NCBI GenBank assembly: GCA_938088195.1
Contig: CALKEO010000050.1
Location: forward strand, 1 to 54,672
DNA: 54,672 nt
Source: an uncultured Flavobacteriaceae bacterium
Lineage (GTDB): Bacteria > Bacteroidota > Bacteroidia > Flavobacteriales > Flavobacteriaceae
Direction of reading: 5' to 3'
Positions 9,691 through 20,085 of this stretch are shown here, piece after piece; position 1 is the first letter of the stretch; every line of letters starts with the position of its first letter. The notes under the pieces are model-generated. The model was given only the letters and a program-made list of their open reading frames with translations, was not told the origin of the DNA and did no database searches. Both the position numbers and the translations under genes were made by a program.

Positions 9691-10230
9691 ATGGTCAAAT
9701 ATTTATTATTATTTTCAATTACTATGTTCTCTCAAGAAACTGAAATCCAAAAATATGACGTTATTAAAACACTAGAAAATATTGAAATACGTTATTACCC
9801 ACCAGTTATGAAAGCTAAAGTCAGCTCTAATAGAAATTTTTCAAAACTATTTCAATACATAAGTGGAAATAACGAAAATAATGAAAAAATTGCTATGACT
9901 GCCCCTGTTTACATGACTCAAGAAAACGGAAAAAATACGATGGAGTTTGTGTTGCCATCTAAATATTCCAAAGAAAATGCGGCTATGCCAAAAGATAAAA
10001 CAATTGAAGTTTACAGCTCAAAACCGGGTTATTATGCCGCAATTCAATTCGGAGGTTATTCTAACGTTGAAAAAGTTAATAAACACTATGAATTGCTTGT
10101 TGAAGAAATTAAAAAAAATAAACTTTCTATTATTGACAAACGACCTATCGCACTTTCATACAATAGCCCATATAAAGTTTTTAATAGGCGAAATGAAGTT
10201 CTTGTTGAAATTAGCGCAACTCAGGATTAA
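9691..10230 (+). CDS. SOUL-family haem-binding protein
   Basis: The 179-residue protein has an N-terminal hydrophobic stretch of about 14 residues ending MFSQE that looks like a short signal peptide, so it is probably exported. The mature part matches the SOUL fold: YDVIKTLENIEIRYYPP, the conserved IAMTAPVYM, PSKYSKENAAMP and a C-terminal block around RPIALSYNSP. SOUL proteins bind haem or related ligands, and in bacteria their role is mostly unknown. Its end is convergent with the AddB-like gene, 4 bp apart. A 129-bp gap separates it from the previous gene; I saw no clear promoter there. Confidence 0.85.
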   Translation: MVKYLLLFSITMFSQETEIQKYDVIKTLENIEIRYYPPVMKAKVSSNRNFSKLFQYISGNNENNEKIAMTAPVYMTQENGKNTMEFVLPSKYSKENAAMPKDKTIEVYSSKPGYYAAIQFGGYSNVEKVNKHYELLVEEIKKNKLSIIDKRPIALSYNSPYKVFNRRNEVLVEISATQD

Positions 10231-10234
10231 CGAT

Positions 10235-12856
10235 TTAACTGTTTTTCGCAAATGGAATATTAGGATCCATAATTTCTAGTACTAGCTCGTTGATTTTTTT
10301 TTCGAATATTTTAATTTTATCCTTATCAATGATATAATCTGTTTTTGTAGAAGATTCTTTTACTCCAAAATTAATTAAACCTTTATTTAAATCTCTTAAA
10401 GAAATAATTGCCGCCTCACTTTTCAAAACTTTTGAACTGTTTTTAAAATACATTAAAACATAGCACAGCAGCTGCATTGATTTCAAATTGGTTTTGTTAA
10501 AACAGTCCTCCAGACTCTTTACTACAACCTCATTTGACTTAACAAGTCCTGTTTTATAGTCAATAATTCTAACAACACCATTTCTTCTGTCTAATCGATC
10601 TATTACACCCGTTAATTTGACAGGGCTTTTAATTGTTTTTAAATCAATTTCACATTCCATTTTTTTTTCAAGAGCAAGGATTTCAATTTTATTTCCTCTT
10701 TCAATATCTTTAATTTCAATTCTAATAAGCGTATCAATTGCTTTTTTAACAACTTCAAGTGCAATTAATCCTTTGCCCTTTTTAAAATCAATACTATTTT
10801 TTTTAAAAGATTTTTGGACATAATAATTAATATTGTTTAAAGCCGCTAGTAAATCTTTTTTTAAGATTACTTTTTTGATAAATGGTTTATACAAAGACTC
10901 TAAGGATTCGTGAAATACTATTCCTATTAACCGTGGGCTAATTTCCTCTTTTTCCTCATTGTCATGCAGGTTTAATAGATTCTTATAATAGAACTCCTCT
11001 GGTTCTTTTATATAATTGCTTAAAGATGATGGAGAGAATCCTTTCTTAGCAAATTCTTTTAGCCTTAACACAGTGGCAGGAGTTTTTAAGATTTCTTCAT
11101 TTATGTTTTCAATATTAATTGTAGGATTGTATGTTTTTGCAACGATTTTGTGAATATCTTCTATTTCAATTTGGTGAATAAACCTGCTTTTTTCTCCACC
11201 AAAAACTCCCTCATTAAAATTATTAAAAATTAGAAATATGTTTTCTGCTCTTTTAATTAGCCTGTAAAAGTGGTAGGTATAAATAGCGTCCCTCTCATCA
11301 AAAGTCAGTAAATTATGTTTTTTTCTTAAGTCATAAGGAATTAAAGAGGCTTGGGTCTTTCCTTTTGGAAGTATTCCCTCATTTAAAGAAGTTATTATAA
11401 TGTTTTTAAAATCAAGGGCCCTTGTTTCTAATAGTCCCATAATTTGAACTTTAGCATTTAAATCGGCTTTTAAACTTGGTTTATTTTCTTCAATAAGAGA
11501 TAAAATAATTGCTTTTAAGTTGTTGTAATCTTTCGTAAACGAGAATTGTAATATCTCATCTTCAAGACCCGTTAAGGCTTTTAAACACGAGTTAATTTGG
11601 ACAAATTCATTTGTGTTGTTTTGAAAAGAACCTCTTATTAAATTGAAAAAATTTATTAAAACTTTCAAAGCTAAAAATGGACTGTCCCATTTTTTTAAAA
11701 TTTGATGAAAAACTTTACTTTCTTTAGCGCAAAGTTTATTTAGTTCTGAAAAACTTTTTTTAAAAAAAATTGATAAACTTAATTGTTTATATAAATCCTC
11801 TAGTGTATAATTCTGACCTAACTGAGCATCAAATATTTTTGAAATTAGAAATCTAATTTCTTTTATATGATTTTTAGAGTGGATGGTAATATTCAGATCA
11901 GTAAGTTTTTTTGGGATATAATTTAGTACTGGGTCTACAATTGACTCATCGCCTAAAACAACAACTGTTTTTTCTAGACTAGAGTGATCAATAGATCCCA
12001 AGATTTCTCCTACTATTTTAGCTTGTCCAAAAACTTTTGGTGTTTCTAAAATTGTAATCTTTTTTTTTCTCTGGTAGTCATTTTCATCAAATTTAAAAGG
12101 GTGTTTAATATACCTTTCCCAGTTATTTTTATATTTTCTAATAAAAAAGGATGAGCCGTGATTTTTGTTTTTCAAAAAATAATTATCAATATCCCAATAA
12201 ATTTCACCCTTATTAAACGCAATTAACTCTTTGATGATTAACTCCTCTGTTTTACTAAGTGAGTTAAGCCCTATAAAAAAATGCTGCATATCCGCGTTAG
12301 CATCCTTATAGTGTTCTAAATTTTCTTTGGCTTCCCTGTAACATAAACCTTTGGTTCCCAGTTCTTTTTTTAATAACTCTGTCTTAAAAAGTTCATATAA
12401 TTTTGGTAAAAATTTCCAAAAAGATAAATTGTCTTTAGTGCTTGAAGCTTCTTTCCCCCAATTACTTATTTTATTTATTTCATCAAGTTCTTTGAGTGTT
12501 TTTACAGTATCTGCTAAATTTTGATCTAACTCACTGATATCATTTAAAAATACCGTTGCCCAAGACATAAACTCTTCAAATGATTCTTGTTTGTTGTTTT
12601 TTTTAACACTTAAATAGCATTCATATAAAAATAAAATCTGTTTTGAATGTCTAGCTTCACTAAGTCCTGACATTTCAACAATAAAAAAGTCAATAGTACA
12701 TATCAGTGGAACAAAAGATGGTGTTTTAATTTTTTTTAAAACTATTTGTTTGAAAAACTTTGCCGACCTTTTATTGGGAAGAATAAAACTCGTTGAACTA
12801 AGATTTTTATTTTTTAAGTTAATATCGTCTAATACTTTATTTAAAAAAAAATCCAT
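10235..12856 (-). CDS. AddB-like PD-(D/E)XK nuclease of a double-strand-break repair complex
   Basis: Large protein (873 residues) with the architecture of AddB: an inactivated helicase-like N-terminal region (LPNKRSAKFF in place of a working Walker A motif) and a C-terminal PD-(D/E)XK nuclease with GVIDRLDRRNG, then IIDYKTG and a following QLLCYVLMYF helix. It ends at DPNIPFAKNS without the cysteine cluster that holds an iron-sulphur centre in Firmicutes AddB. Its partner is the AddA-like gene at 14384-17488; ompA lies between them. Together they are expected to resect broken DNA ends for RecA, replacing RecBCD. Start ATG lies 15 bases downstream of the ompA terminator. Confidence 0.85.
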   Translation of the reverse strand: MDFFLNKVLDDINLKNKNLSSTSFILPNKRSAKFFKQIVLKKIKTPSFVPLICTIDFFIVEMSGLSEARHSKQILFLYECYLSVKKNNKQESFEEFMSWATVFLNDISELDQNLADTVKTLKELDEINKISNWGKEASSTKDNLSFWKFLPKLYELFKTELLKKELGTKGLCYREAKENLEHYKDANADMQHFFIGLNSLSKTEELIIKELIAFNKGEIYWDIDNYFLKNKNHGSSFFIRKYKNNWERYIKHPFKFDENDYQRKKKITILETPKVFGQAKIVGEILGSIDHSSLEKTVVVLGDESIVDPVLNYIPKKLTDLNITIHSKNHIKEIRFLISKIFDAQLGQNYTLEDLYKQLSLSIFFKKSFSELNKLCAKESKVFHQILKKWDSPFLALKVLINFFNLIRGSFQNNTNEFVQINSCLKALTGLEDEILQFSFTKDYNNLKAIILSLIEENKPSLKADLNAKVQIMGLLETRALDFKNIIITSLNEGILPKGKTQASLIPYDLRKKHNLLTFDERDAIYTYHFYRLIKRAENIFLIFNNFNEGVFGGEKSRFIHQIEIEDIHKIVAKTYNPTINIENINEEILKTPATVLRLKEFAKKGFSPSSLSNYIKEPEEFYYKNLLNLHDNEEKEEISPRLIGIVFHESLESLYKPFIKKVILKKDLLAALNNINYYVQKSFKKNSIDFKKGKGLIALEVVKKAIDTLIRIEIKDIERGNKIEILALEKKMECEIDLKTIKSPVKLTGVIDRLDRRNGVVRIIDYKTGLVKSNEVVVKSLEDCFNKTNLKSMQLLCYVLMYFKNSSKVLKSEAAIISLRDLNKGLINFGVKESSTKTDYIIDKDKIKIFEKKINELVLEIMDPNIPFAKNS

Positions 12857-12872
12857 TCCTGTAAAAATAAAA

Positions 12873-12899
12873 AAAGCGCCTAATATAATTAGGCGCTTT
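12873..12899 (-). terminator. Intrinsic terminator of ompA
   Basis: A 12-bp perfect stem (AAAGCGCCTAAT and ATTAGGCGCTTT) with a 3-base loop. Read on the minus strand it is followed by a run of T residues. It lies 22 bases past the ompA stop and just before the AddB-like gene, so ompA is probably transcribed on its own. Confidence 0.9.
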
Positions 12900-12920
12900 G
12901 AAATTTAGTTAAAAGTAAGC

Positions 12921-14297
12921 TTACTCTACAACCTTAAACTCAACTCTTCTGTTACTTTGTCTACCTTTTCTAGTGTTATTCGAACTAGAGGGTTTGTCTT
13001 CTCCAAAACCAACAGCAGAAAGTCTTTCTGAAGCAATTCCTTTGTCAACTAAGAAATCTAAAACAGAATTTGCTCTCTTTTCTGAAAGAGTTTGGTTAAA
13101 AGCTTTTGGTCCAGAAGTATCTGTATGGCCTTCAATAATAAAAGAAGTGCTTGGATACTTTTGCATTATTCCATAAACAATATCTAGAACTGTTGTAAAT
13201 TCTTTTCCAAATGCAGATTTATTTAATTTAAAAGGAACCTTAGCACCAACTGCATTTAACTCATCCATAATTTCCTTAGTTGGTTGAGGACATCCATTAT
13301 TTGAAACTAATCCGGCAACTTCAGGACAATTGTCGTCTTTATCTAAAACTGTGTCTCCATCTGTATCTGGCCATGGGCATCCATTGTTTTCTGTTGGGCC
13401 TGGCACATCTATACAAGTATCATTATTGTCTCCCACTCCATCACCGTCAGTGTCTGGACATCCATTCATTTCAATTGAACCGGGCTCATTGACGCAAGCA
13501 TCTTCTGAATCCTGAGTTCCGTCTCCGTCAGTGTCAGGGCAACCATCGAACTCAGCTAAACCTGGTGTATCAGGACAAGTGTCTTTACTGTTCTCTACTC
13601 CATCTCCATCGTTATCGGGGCATCCATTGAAGGCTGGTAATCCAGGTTCCTGCGGGCAGTCATCATACTGATCATAAATTCCGTCTCTATCACTGTCTTT
13701 GCCCCCGAAATTAATTGCTATAGCAACAGTGTGTTGCAGGTGAGGCTGTATGTCTTGCATATCATTAAAATTATGCTTGTATGCAGTGTTTACCTTAAGA
13801 GATACTTTTTCAGAAATAGGAGCATGAATGCCTAATCCTCCGTTAAGGGTAAGTGATTTTTGATTGCCAAACCATGTGTATCCAGTTCCCGCTTCAAGAT
13901 AAGGTTCAATATTACAAACCTTAAATCTATCACCAAGATTGTAGTCAACAAAAACATCTAAGCTTGCTAAAGATTTTGCATAAATTCTTTTTCTTTCATC
14001 TCCAAGCTTGGTAACAGTGTTCATTGAACCTCTAAATCCATAATTAAATTTTTCGTTACCATATCTTGATAAGCTAATGCTATTAATTGCTACTTGAGTA
14101 TTCCAATTGTTAACATTAAAATATTCGCTAAACACATGTCCAGTAGCATTATCTTCGGTATCCGTTCCAACAGGGTGAAAATCAACAGCATTAGTTCCAA
14201 AACTAACTTGCCATTGGTTGTTTTTATCTTGAGCTAAAATTGAATTAACATAAAAAAGCACAGTAAAAACTAAAATTAATTTTCCAAATTTTTTCAT
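12921..14297 (-). CDS. OmpA-family outer-membrane protein with thrombospondin type-3 repeats
   Basis: Cell-envelope protein of 458 residues. Order of parts: signal peptide (residues 1-22, [11 protein letters not shown] to ILA before QD), an N-terminal beta-barrel-like domain of about 190 residues, five calcium-binding thrombospondin type-3 repeats (DTDGDG and variants, each ending GCPD or GCPQ), then a C-terminal OmpA domain binding peptidoglycan ([17 protein letters not shown]). A longer frame runs to 14354, but the ATG at 14297 is preferred: it gives a clean signal peptide, and a promoter box at 14330-14337 lies inside the longer version. It sits between the two recombination-nuclease genes yet has its own promoter and terminator. 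Confidence 0.93.
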   Translation of the reverse strand: MKKFGKLILVFTVLFYVNSILAQDKNNQWQVSFGTNAVDFHPVGTDTEDNATGHVFSEYFNVNNWNTQVAINSISLSRYGNEKFNYGFRGSMNTVTKLGDERKRIYAKSLASLDVFVDYNLGDRFKVCNIEPYLEAGTGYTWFGNQKSLTLNGGLGIHAPISEKVSLKVNTAYKHNFNDMQDIQPHLQHTVAIAINFGGKDSDRDGIYDQYDDCPQEPGLPAFNGCPDNDGDGVENSKDTCPDTPGLAEFDGCPDTDGDGTQDSEDACVNEPGSIEMNGCPDTDGDGVGDNNDTCIDVPGPTENNGCPWPDTDGDTVLDKDDNCPEVAGLVSNNGCPQPTKEIMDELNAVGAKVPFKLNKSAFGKEFTTVLDIVYGIMQKYPSTSFIIEGHTDTSGPKAFNQTLSEKRANSVLDFLVDKGIASERLSAVGFGEDKPSSSNNTRKGRQSNRRVEFKVVE

Positions 14298-14329
14298 TGT
14301 AATAGTTTTTTTATAAAATAACTTAAATG

Positions 14330-14337
14330 CAAACTTA
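14330..14337 (-). promoter_or_regulatory. -7 promoter box of ompA
   Basis: On the minus strand TAAGTTTG matches TAnnTTTG and ends 32 bases before the ompA ATG at 14297. It rules against the upstream ATG at 14354 as the translation start. No clear -33 box was seen. Confidence 0.5.
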
Positions 14338-14383
14338 ATGAATTTAGTGAACATACCATTCCTGTTGTAGAGGTTTTCTGAAA

Positions 14384-17300
14384 TTATAACTCAATTACCT
14401 CTATAAAGGGGTAAACATAAACCAAAAAGCTTTTTTCAACATTCATTCCCATCTCAATTAATGTGTTTTTATATTTACCCACTTGTAAGGCGTGTTCTTT
14501 TCTTTTTTCCCCTGTTTTATATTCAATAATTGTGCAGGTTTGCTCTTTGGAAATTAATACCCTGTCTGGAATTAGAATCTCTCCACTAGGCGTAATGATT
14601 TCTTTTTCACACATTACTCGGTATTTTTTTGTAAAATATTGGTTCAGGGTTTTGTTACTCAATATGCTTTTTGCCAGATCTATGATTTCATTTAAACTTT
14701 TTCTGTTTAATACTGTTGTGTTTTTAAAAGCTTCTTGCTCATTTTCTATTTGGTAAGAGTATTCTATTTTGGACATAAATTTGTGAAATAATATGCCGAA
14801 ATTTATTTTTTGATCACTGTATTGGGTGATATAACTTGGCGTATATGTAACATGTTTTGACGCATTTGATATGTCGTATTCAGATTTAGGGCTGACTTTT
14901 TTGGTTAAATTTATTTTGGTTTTATCTCCAAACTGATATTGTAAAGCCTTTTCATTATCATTATTACTTTTTTCAAGGAAGGATTTTAATAAGCCGTTGT
15001 GAGAAGTATACGATGTTTTGATTGGATTATTGGCTATTACATAAAGTTCAGAGGAGGCTCTAGTCAAAGCAACATATAAAATATTTAAGTTGTCTAACTC
15101 CTCCTCTTTTCTAACTTTATTATAAAGTTCTAGTCCTGTGCTTGTTTCCTTTTGTATCAAATTATTAAATGGAATCAAAAAATCTGTTGTTTGACCATTA
15201 TTTTTAAATGGCATCCAAACTTTTTTATTGTATGATTTATGGGATTCCGAATCTGCAAAGGGGTAAATAACAACAGGGAATTCCAATCCTTTAGATTTGT
15301 GGACTGTAAGTATCTGAATAGCGTCCATTGAACCGCTAGTCACGATATTTAATTTATCTTGATTATTTTCCCAATAATCTAAAAATTGAATTTCATTTTT
15401 ATCGTTATTTGAAAAAAACTCAAATAATTCATCGTTTAAAAAATGTATATATACATTATCCTCCCAATTCATTTTTCGCTGTACATTGACTAGGGCAGAA
15501 CAAACTGAGAGTTTTAAAAACTTCTTAAAAGAAATTCCAAATAGCGACTTAAAAAAACTTTCTATACTTTGGTTTAAGAGCTTATTAAAAAACTCAAAAG
15601 CGTCAACTGATTCATCATCAGGAATCATCTGTTTTAGCACTATCCCTCTTGATTTTAAATCATTTGGAGTGTGCCTTAATCTAATTAACTCTACCAACAA
15701 TTTAACCTTTGGTGAAGAGCTGATTAAAAGTGCTTCTGCTGAAATTACTGGAACACTTCTGGAGGTCAAAAAATCTGCAATTATTTTTTGTTGATTTTTA
15801 TTTCTAACTAAAATTGCTTGATCAAAATATCTAAAACCTCTCTTCTTGCAATCATTTATTACTTTTAATGTATTACTTAAATAGGATTCGTATAATTCTT
15901 TTTTATTTTTATTTTCTACAAAATTAATTGAGACATATCCGCCTTTTTTATTGTTTAAATCCTGCTTAACACTTGACTCGTACAATATTTGATTCTCTTC
16001 ATAAATAAGTTTTTCAGAAATATGTTTAAAAAAATCATTATTAAAATTTATAATATTATCACTGCTTCTATAGTTTTTTTTTAATGTTTGGTTTTGTTGT
16101 TCAATTGTAAAAGGGTTTTGATTGTTGATTAAAGAGAAAAATATGTTTGGATCGGCGCCTCTCCATCTGTAAAGAGATTGTTTTAGGTCGCCTACTAATA
16201 AAAGTGAACCGCCGTTTATTTCGTTGTTGTAAGATTCAATTGAATGTGATACCAGCGGGATTAAGTTTGCCCATTGCAATAAAGAGGTGTCTTGAAATTC
16301 ATCAATTAGATAGTGACTAAACCTGGTCCCTGTTTTTTCAAAAATATATGGAGAGGGTTGATTTTTTATTTCCTCTCGTATAATTTTATTAAAATCGCTT
16401 ATTAAAAGTTCTCCATTTTTATCCATTATTTTTTTAGAAATTAAGCTTATCTGATTTAACAGAGAGAGAGGGACTAGTGAATTAATAAAAGCATTTAAAA
16501 GATGTCTGTCAATTAAGTTTTTTTCTATTTCTTCAAAATAAATAAATAGCTTATCTATTAATTGACTGGCAAATTCTTGATTGTCAAGGCGGCTCTTTTT
16601 GGTAATTAAAGTTTCGTTTTCAAAAAGTTTTCTTATTGATTCTGTGTTGATTTTTTTAAATTCTTTGTTTTTTAATTTTTCTAAAAAATTTGGAAAAGAG
16701 TTTCTAGAAAAGACAAATGGTATTGTTTTTGTTATCACCTTTTTTGATAGCCTGACTCCTTCTAAAATTAGTTTATCAATTTTATTTATTCTTTGAATGA
16801 TTTCTTTTTTAATATGAACAAATTCTATCGTTGTTTTTTGTTTTAACTTATTAACTTTAAAGTAGTGGTTTTCATTAGAAAGTATGCTTGACAACTCTTT
16901 TAAGTCATATGAAACGTCCCACGACTTACCCTCTGAAATTTTTGAGTTTGCAAAGTCTATTAAGGAGTTGGTTATCGCTTTCTCTTTGCCAACACGGGTT
17001 AATAATTCTTTAATTGTATTTTCAATTAATTCATTGTTGTCAAGAACTAATTTAAAATCTTTAGCAAGATTTAGTTCTTTAGCAAATGACTTAATAATTC
17101 CGTGATTGAAACTGTCCAGTGTAGAGACATTAAAAAAAGAATAATTATGTAATATTAAGTCTAACCTGTTTTTGGCTCTCGAACAAATCTCTCTATAAGA
17201 AATGTCCAATTGATTCTTTACATCTTTTAATATTTCAGAAGGTTTTTCATAGTTCTTGTGCTTTGAAAATTCATTTAAAGAGCTCAGAATTCGATTTTTC

Positions 17301-17488
17301 ATTTCTTCTGAAGCTTTGTTTGTAAATGTTAGGGCTAATATTCTTTTGTAACTTTCTTTTTCAAAACTCCCCAATAATTTGACCAAATATCGTGAAGTTA
17401 AGGTGAAGGTTTTGCCCGACCCAGCCGAAGCGTTAAAAATTTCATAGCTAGATTTCAAAAAAATATATCTCTTTATATAAAAATACAT
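14384..17488 (-). CDS. AddA-like UvrD-family helicase-nuclease
   Basis: Superfamily-1 helicase of 1034 residues. The Walker A motif is ASAGSGKT (20-27), followed by [12 protein letters not shown] (motif Ia), DEFQDTS with Walker B function, [16 protein letters not shown] (motif III region), [11 protein letters not shown] (motif V) and [10 protein letters not shown] (motif VI). The C-terminus carries a nuclease domain with [15 protein letters not shown] and QVGKYKNTL. This matches AddA, the motor-nuclease half of AddAB, paired with the gene at 10235. The annotated start is ATG at 17488; relatives usually begin only a few residues before the Walker A strand, so a TTG at 17458 is an alternative. 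Confidence 0.88.
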   Translation of the reverse strand: MYFYIKRYIFLKSSYEIFNASAGSGKTFTLTSRYLVKLLGSFEKESYKRILALTFTNKASEEMKNRILSSLNEFSKHKNYEKPSEILKDVKNQLDISYREICSRAKNRLDLILHNYSFFNVSTLDSFNHGIIKSFAKELNLAKDFKLVLDNNELIENTIKELLTRVGKEKAITNSLIDFANSKISEGKSWDVSYDLKELSSILSNENHYFKVNKLKQKTTIEFVHIKKEIIQRINKIDKLILEGVRLSKKVITKTIPFVFSRNSFPNFLEKLKNKEFKKINTESIRKLFENETLITKKSRLDNQEFASQLIDKLFIYFEEIEKNLIDRHLLNAFINSLVPLSLLNQISLISKKIMDKNGELLISDFNKIIREEIKNQPSPYIFEKTGTRFSHYLIDEFQDTSLLQWANLIPLVSHSIESYNNEINGGSLLLVGDLKQSLYRWRGADPNIFFSLINNQNPFTIEQQNQTLKKNYRSSDNIINFNNDFFKHISEKLIYEENQILYESSVKQDLNNKKGGYVSINFVENKNKKELYESYLSNTLKVINDCKKRGFRYFDQAILVRNKNQQKIIADFLTSRSVPVISAEALLISSSPKVKLLVELIRLRHTPNDLKSRGIVLKQMIPDDESVDAFEFFNKLLNQSIESFFKSLFGISFKKFLKLSVCSALVNVQRKMNWEDNVYIHFLNDELFEFFSNNDKNEIQFLDYWENNQDKLNIVTSGSMDAIQILTVHKSKGLEFPVVIYPFADSESHKSYNKKVWMPFKNNGQTTDFLIPFNNLIQKETSTGLELYNKVRKEEELDNLNILYVALTRASSELYVIANNPIKTSYTSHNGLLKSFLEKSNNDNEKALQYQFGDKTKINLTKKVSPKSEYDISNASKHVTYTPSYITQYSDQKINFGILFHKFMSKIEYSYQIENEQEAFKNTTVLNRKSLNEIIDLAKSILSNKTLNQYFTKKYRVMCEKEIITPSGEILIPDRVLISKEQTCTIIEYKTGEKRKEHALQVGKYKNTLIEMGMNVEKSFLVYVYPFIEVIEL

Positions 17489-17538
17489 GATTATTCCTTA
17501 ATTTTATAATTGATTTTAATCGTATAAAACAAATTATA

Positions 17539-18147
17539 ATGAGCTTTAAATTACCCCAACTTCCCTACTCACACGACTCACTTGAGCCACACATTGATAG
17601 TCGCACTATGGAAATTCATCACGGCAAACATCACGCTGGCTATACTAATAATTTAAATAATGCTATTGCTGATACTGACTTAGATGGCCTGTCAATTGAA
17701 AAAATTCTTTCTGAATTAGATATGGGTAATCTGGCTGTTAGAAATAATGGCGGAGGGTTTTTTAATCATAGTTTGTTTTGGGAGGTTATGTCACCTGATG
17801 GTGGAGGGTTACCCTCTGGAGATTTATTGACAGCGATAAACGATTCCTATGGAAGTTTTGAGGATTTTAAAATTGCTTTTTCAAAAGCTGCTGCTACTAG
17901 ATTTGGATCGGGGTGGGCTTGGCTCTGTGTTCATCCTGGAGGGAAATTAGAAATCTGCTCTACTGCCAACCAAGACAACCCACTTATGAGAGGAATTGGC
18001 TGCGGCGGCCACCCTATATTGGGATTAGATGTTTGGGAGCATGCCTATTATTTGAATTATCAAAACAGAAGGCCTGACTATATTTCAGGGTTTTTTAATG
18101 TAATTAATTGGGATGTCGTCTCTAAAAAGTATACAGAAAAAAGTTAA
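17539..18147 (+). CDS. Superoxide dismutase, iron/manganese family
   Basis: Cytoplasmic dismutase of 202 residues converting superoxide to peroxide and oxygen. Metal ligands are visible: H27 in HHGKHH, the histidine of FFNHSLFW, and the aspartate and histidine of DVWEHAYY. The gateway tyrosine is Y35. The [11 protein letters not shown] context and the C-terminal YQNRRPDY resemble manganese or cambialistic enzymes, but metal choice cannot be fixed by eye. No signal peptide. It is divergent from the AddA-like gene, and its stop is 3 bp from the convergent purF stop. Confidence 0.95.
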   Translation: MSFKLPQLPYSHDSLEPHIDSRTMEIHHGKHHAGYTNNLNNAIADTDLDGLSIEKILSELDMGNLAVRNNGGGFFNHSLFWEVMSPDGGGLPSGDLLTAINDSYGSFEDFKIAFSKAAATRFGSGWAWLCVHPGGKLEICSTANQDNPLMRGIGCGGHPILGLDVWEHAYYLNYQNRRPDYISGFFNVINWDVVSKKYTEKS

Positions 18148-18150
18148 TCT

Positions 18151-20019
18151 TTAATACGCACGCTCCTTTACTCCTTCGTAAAAATTTACGAAAGCCTGAT
18201 TAACAACTTTATTGCCCCCAGGCGTGGGATAGTTTCCTGTAAAATACCAATCTCCAAGATTTTTAGGACATGCTTTGTGTAAATTTTCAACAGTCTGAAA
18301 AATAACATTTATTTCAGCGTTAATCCCATCTTCTTTTAGTATTTCGGAAATTTTTTGAGAAATTTGATCGTTTGAGAAATCCTTGTAAACTGTTTTAACC
18401 TTATTTTGCATTTCTTTTACTGGTCGTTTTAATTCTTCTAAACATTCGTTATAGGTCAGTTTTAAAGAATCCTTATTGCTTTCTTTAATTAGTTGTAAAA
18501 CTGCTCGAAAAGCAATAAAGTCTTCCATTCTAGCCATGTCAATTCCATAGCAATCCGGATATCTAATTTGAGGAGCGCTTGAAACTACAATTATTTTTTT
18601 GGGTTTAAGTCTGTCTAAAATTTTCAATATACTTTTTTGCAGAGTAGTACCTCTAACAATGCTATCGTCAATAATAACCAAATTATCTGTGTTTTTTATG
18701 GATCCGTAAGTAATATCATATACGTGTTCCACAAGCTCGTCTCTATTGTTGTCGTCAGCAATAAACGTTCTAAGTTTTGCATCTTTTATAGCAACTTTTT
18801 CTATTCTTGGCTTATTAGACAAAAGTTCATCAAGCCTCTTTGTGTTTATTGAATCTTTTTTGTCAACTATTTCTCTTATTGCTTGATTGTGCATATAATC
18901 TTGAACCTCTTGTACCAAACCATAAAAGGAAGTTTCAGCTGTGTTTGGAATGTATGAAAAAACAGTATTGACTAAATCTCCTTTAAGTCTTTTCAATATT
19001 TTTGGGAATAGTAATTTTCCCAACATTTTTCTTTCAGAATATATTTCTGCATCACTTCCTCTGGAAAAATATATCCTTTCAAACGAACATGACTTTTTTA
19101 AGGTTGGAGTTAAAACGTTTTCTATTGAAAAATCTCCTGATTTTTTAATAATAATACTTTTACCTGGGTCAAGCTCATTTACTTTATCAAAGGCTACGTT
19201 AAAAACAGTTTGAATCACTGGTCTCTCAGATGCTACAACAACTACTTCGTCATTGTTAAAATAATATGCAGGTCTAATGCCAGCGGGATCTCTTAAAAAA
19301 AAGGCGTCACCATGACCAATTAATCCGCCCATAGCAAAGCCACCGTCCCAATCTTTTGAAGCTTTTTTTAGTATTTTTGAAATATTAAGTCTTTTTTCTA
19401 TAAGTGCTGATGCTTCGATTTTACTAACCCCTTCTTTCTTTAATTTCTTATAAATTTTTGATACCGCATCGTCTAAAAAATGGCCAATTTTTTCCATGAC
19501 TGTTATGCCATCAGCCTTGTTTTTTGGATGCTGACCTAGCTTTACTAGATTGTCAAAAAGCTCTTGATTATTGGTCATATTGAAATTGCCTGCTACGATC
19601 AAATTTCTATGTTTCCAATTATTTTGTCTTAAGAAAGGATGGACGCTTTCAATATTGTTTTTTCCAAAAGTACCGTATCTAACATGGCCTAACATAAGCT
19701 GGCCTAAAAAAGGAGAATTAGGCTTAACTCCTTCATTAGTGTGTTTTTGAATTTCACTATGAATTTCTTGAAAAATTTCTTGAATCGGCTGTTTTGATGC
19801 GGATCTTTGTCTGTAAATATATTTTTCACCAGGCTTAGCATTAATATTTACACTTGCAAAACCAGCGCCATCTTGGCCTCTGTTGTGTTGCTTTTCCATC
19901 ATCAAATACATTTTATTAACGCCATAATTAATGGTGCCGTATTTTTTTTGATAAAACTCAAGAGGTTTAAGAAGTCTTATAAGAGCTATTCCGCATTCAT
20001 GTTTAATTTGGTCACTCAT
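18151..20019 (-). CDS. purF: Amidophosphoribosyltransferase, long Bacteroidetes form
   Basis: First committed step of purine synthesis: glutamine plus PRPP to phosphoribosylamine. The N-terminal class-II glutaminase begins MSDQIKHECGIAL; the catalytic nucleophile must be C9, so an eight-residue propeptide has to be removed. The phosphoribosyltransferase half carries the PRPP loop VIIDDSIVRGTT near residue 455. At 622 residues it is longer than the roughly 470-510 of other bacterial PurF proteins; extra segments and the divergent N-terminus are typical of a form found in Bacteroidetes. purN lies two genes away. A second, conventional purF elsewhere in the genome cannot be excluded. Confidence 0.85.
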   Translation of the reverse strand: MSDQIKHECGIALIRLLKPLEFYQKKYGTINYGVNKMYLMMEKQHNRGQDGAGFASVNINAKPGEKYIYRQRSASKQPIQEIFQEIHSEIQKHTNEGVKPNSPFLGQLMLGHVRYGTFGKNNIESVHPFLRQNNWKHRNLIVAGNFNMTNNQELFDNLVKLGQHPKNKADGITVMEKIGHFLDDAVSKIYKKLKKEGVSKIEASALIEKRLNISKILKKASKDWDGGFAMGGLIGHGDAFFLRDPAGIRPAYYFNNDEVVVVASERPVIQTVFNVAFDKVNELDPGKSIIIKKSGDFSIENVLTPTLKKSCSFERIYFSRGSDAEIYSERKMLGKLLFPKILKRLKGDLVNTVFSYIPNTAETSFYGLVQEVQDYMHNQAIREIVDKKDSINTKRLDELLSNKPRIEKVAIKDAKLRTFIADDNNRDELVEHVYDITYGSIKNTDNLVIIDDSIVRGTTLQKSILKILDRLKPKKIIVVSSAPQIRYPDCYGIDMARMEDFIAFRAVLQLIKESNKDSLKLTYNECLEELKRPVKEMQNKVKTVYKDFSNDQISQKISEILKEDGINAEINVIFQTVENLHKACPKNLGDWYFTGNYPTPGGNKVVNQAFVNFYEGVKERAY

Positions 20020-20085
20020 ATAAAAGTTACTTAAAAAGTAAATTTAGTGTTTTATTTAATTTGCTTTGGATAAACATTGCTTTTT

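Noticed and set aside
13280-13515. Two plus-strand frames across the thrombospondin repeats of ompA
   Set aside because: They are antisense shadows created by the repetitive aspartate-glycine codons.
14298-14354. A 19-residue N-terminal extension of the OmpA protein
   Set aside because: A promoter box at 14330-14337 lies inside it, and the ATG at 14297 starts a clean signal peptide.
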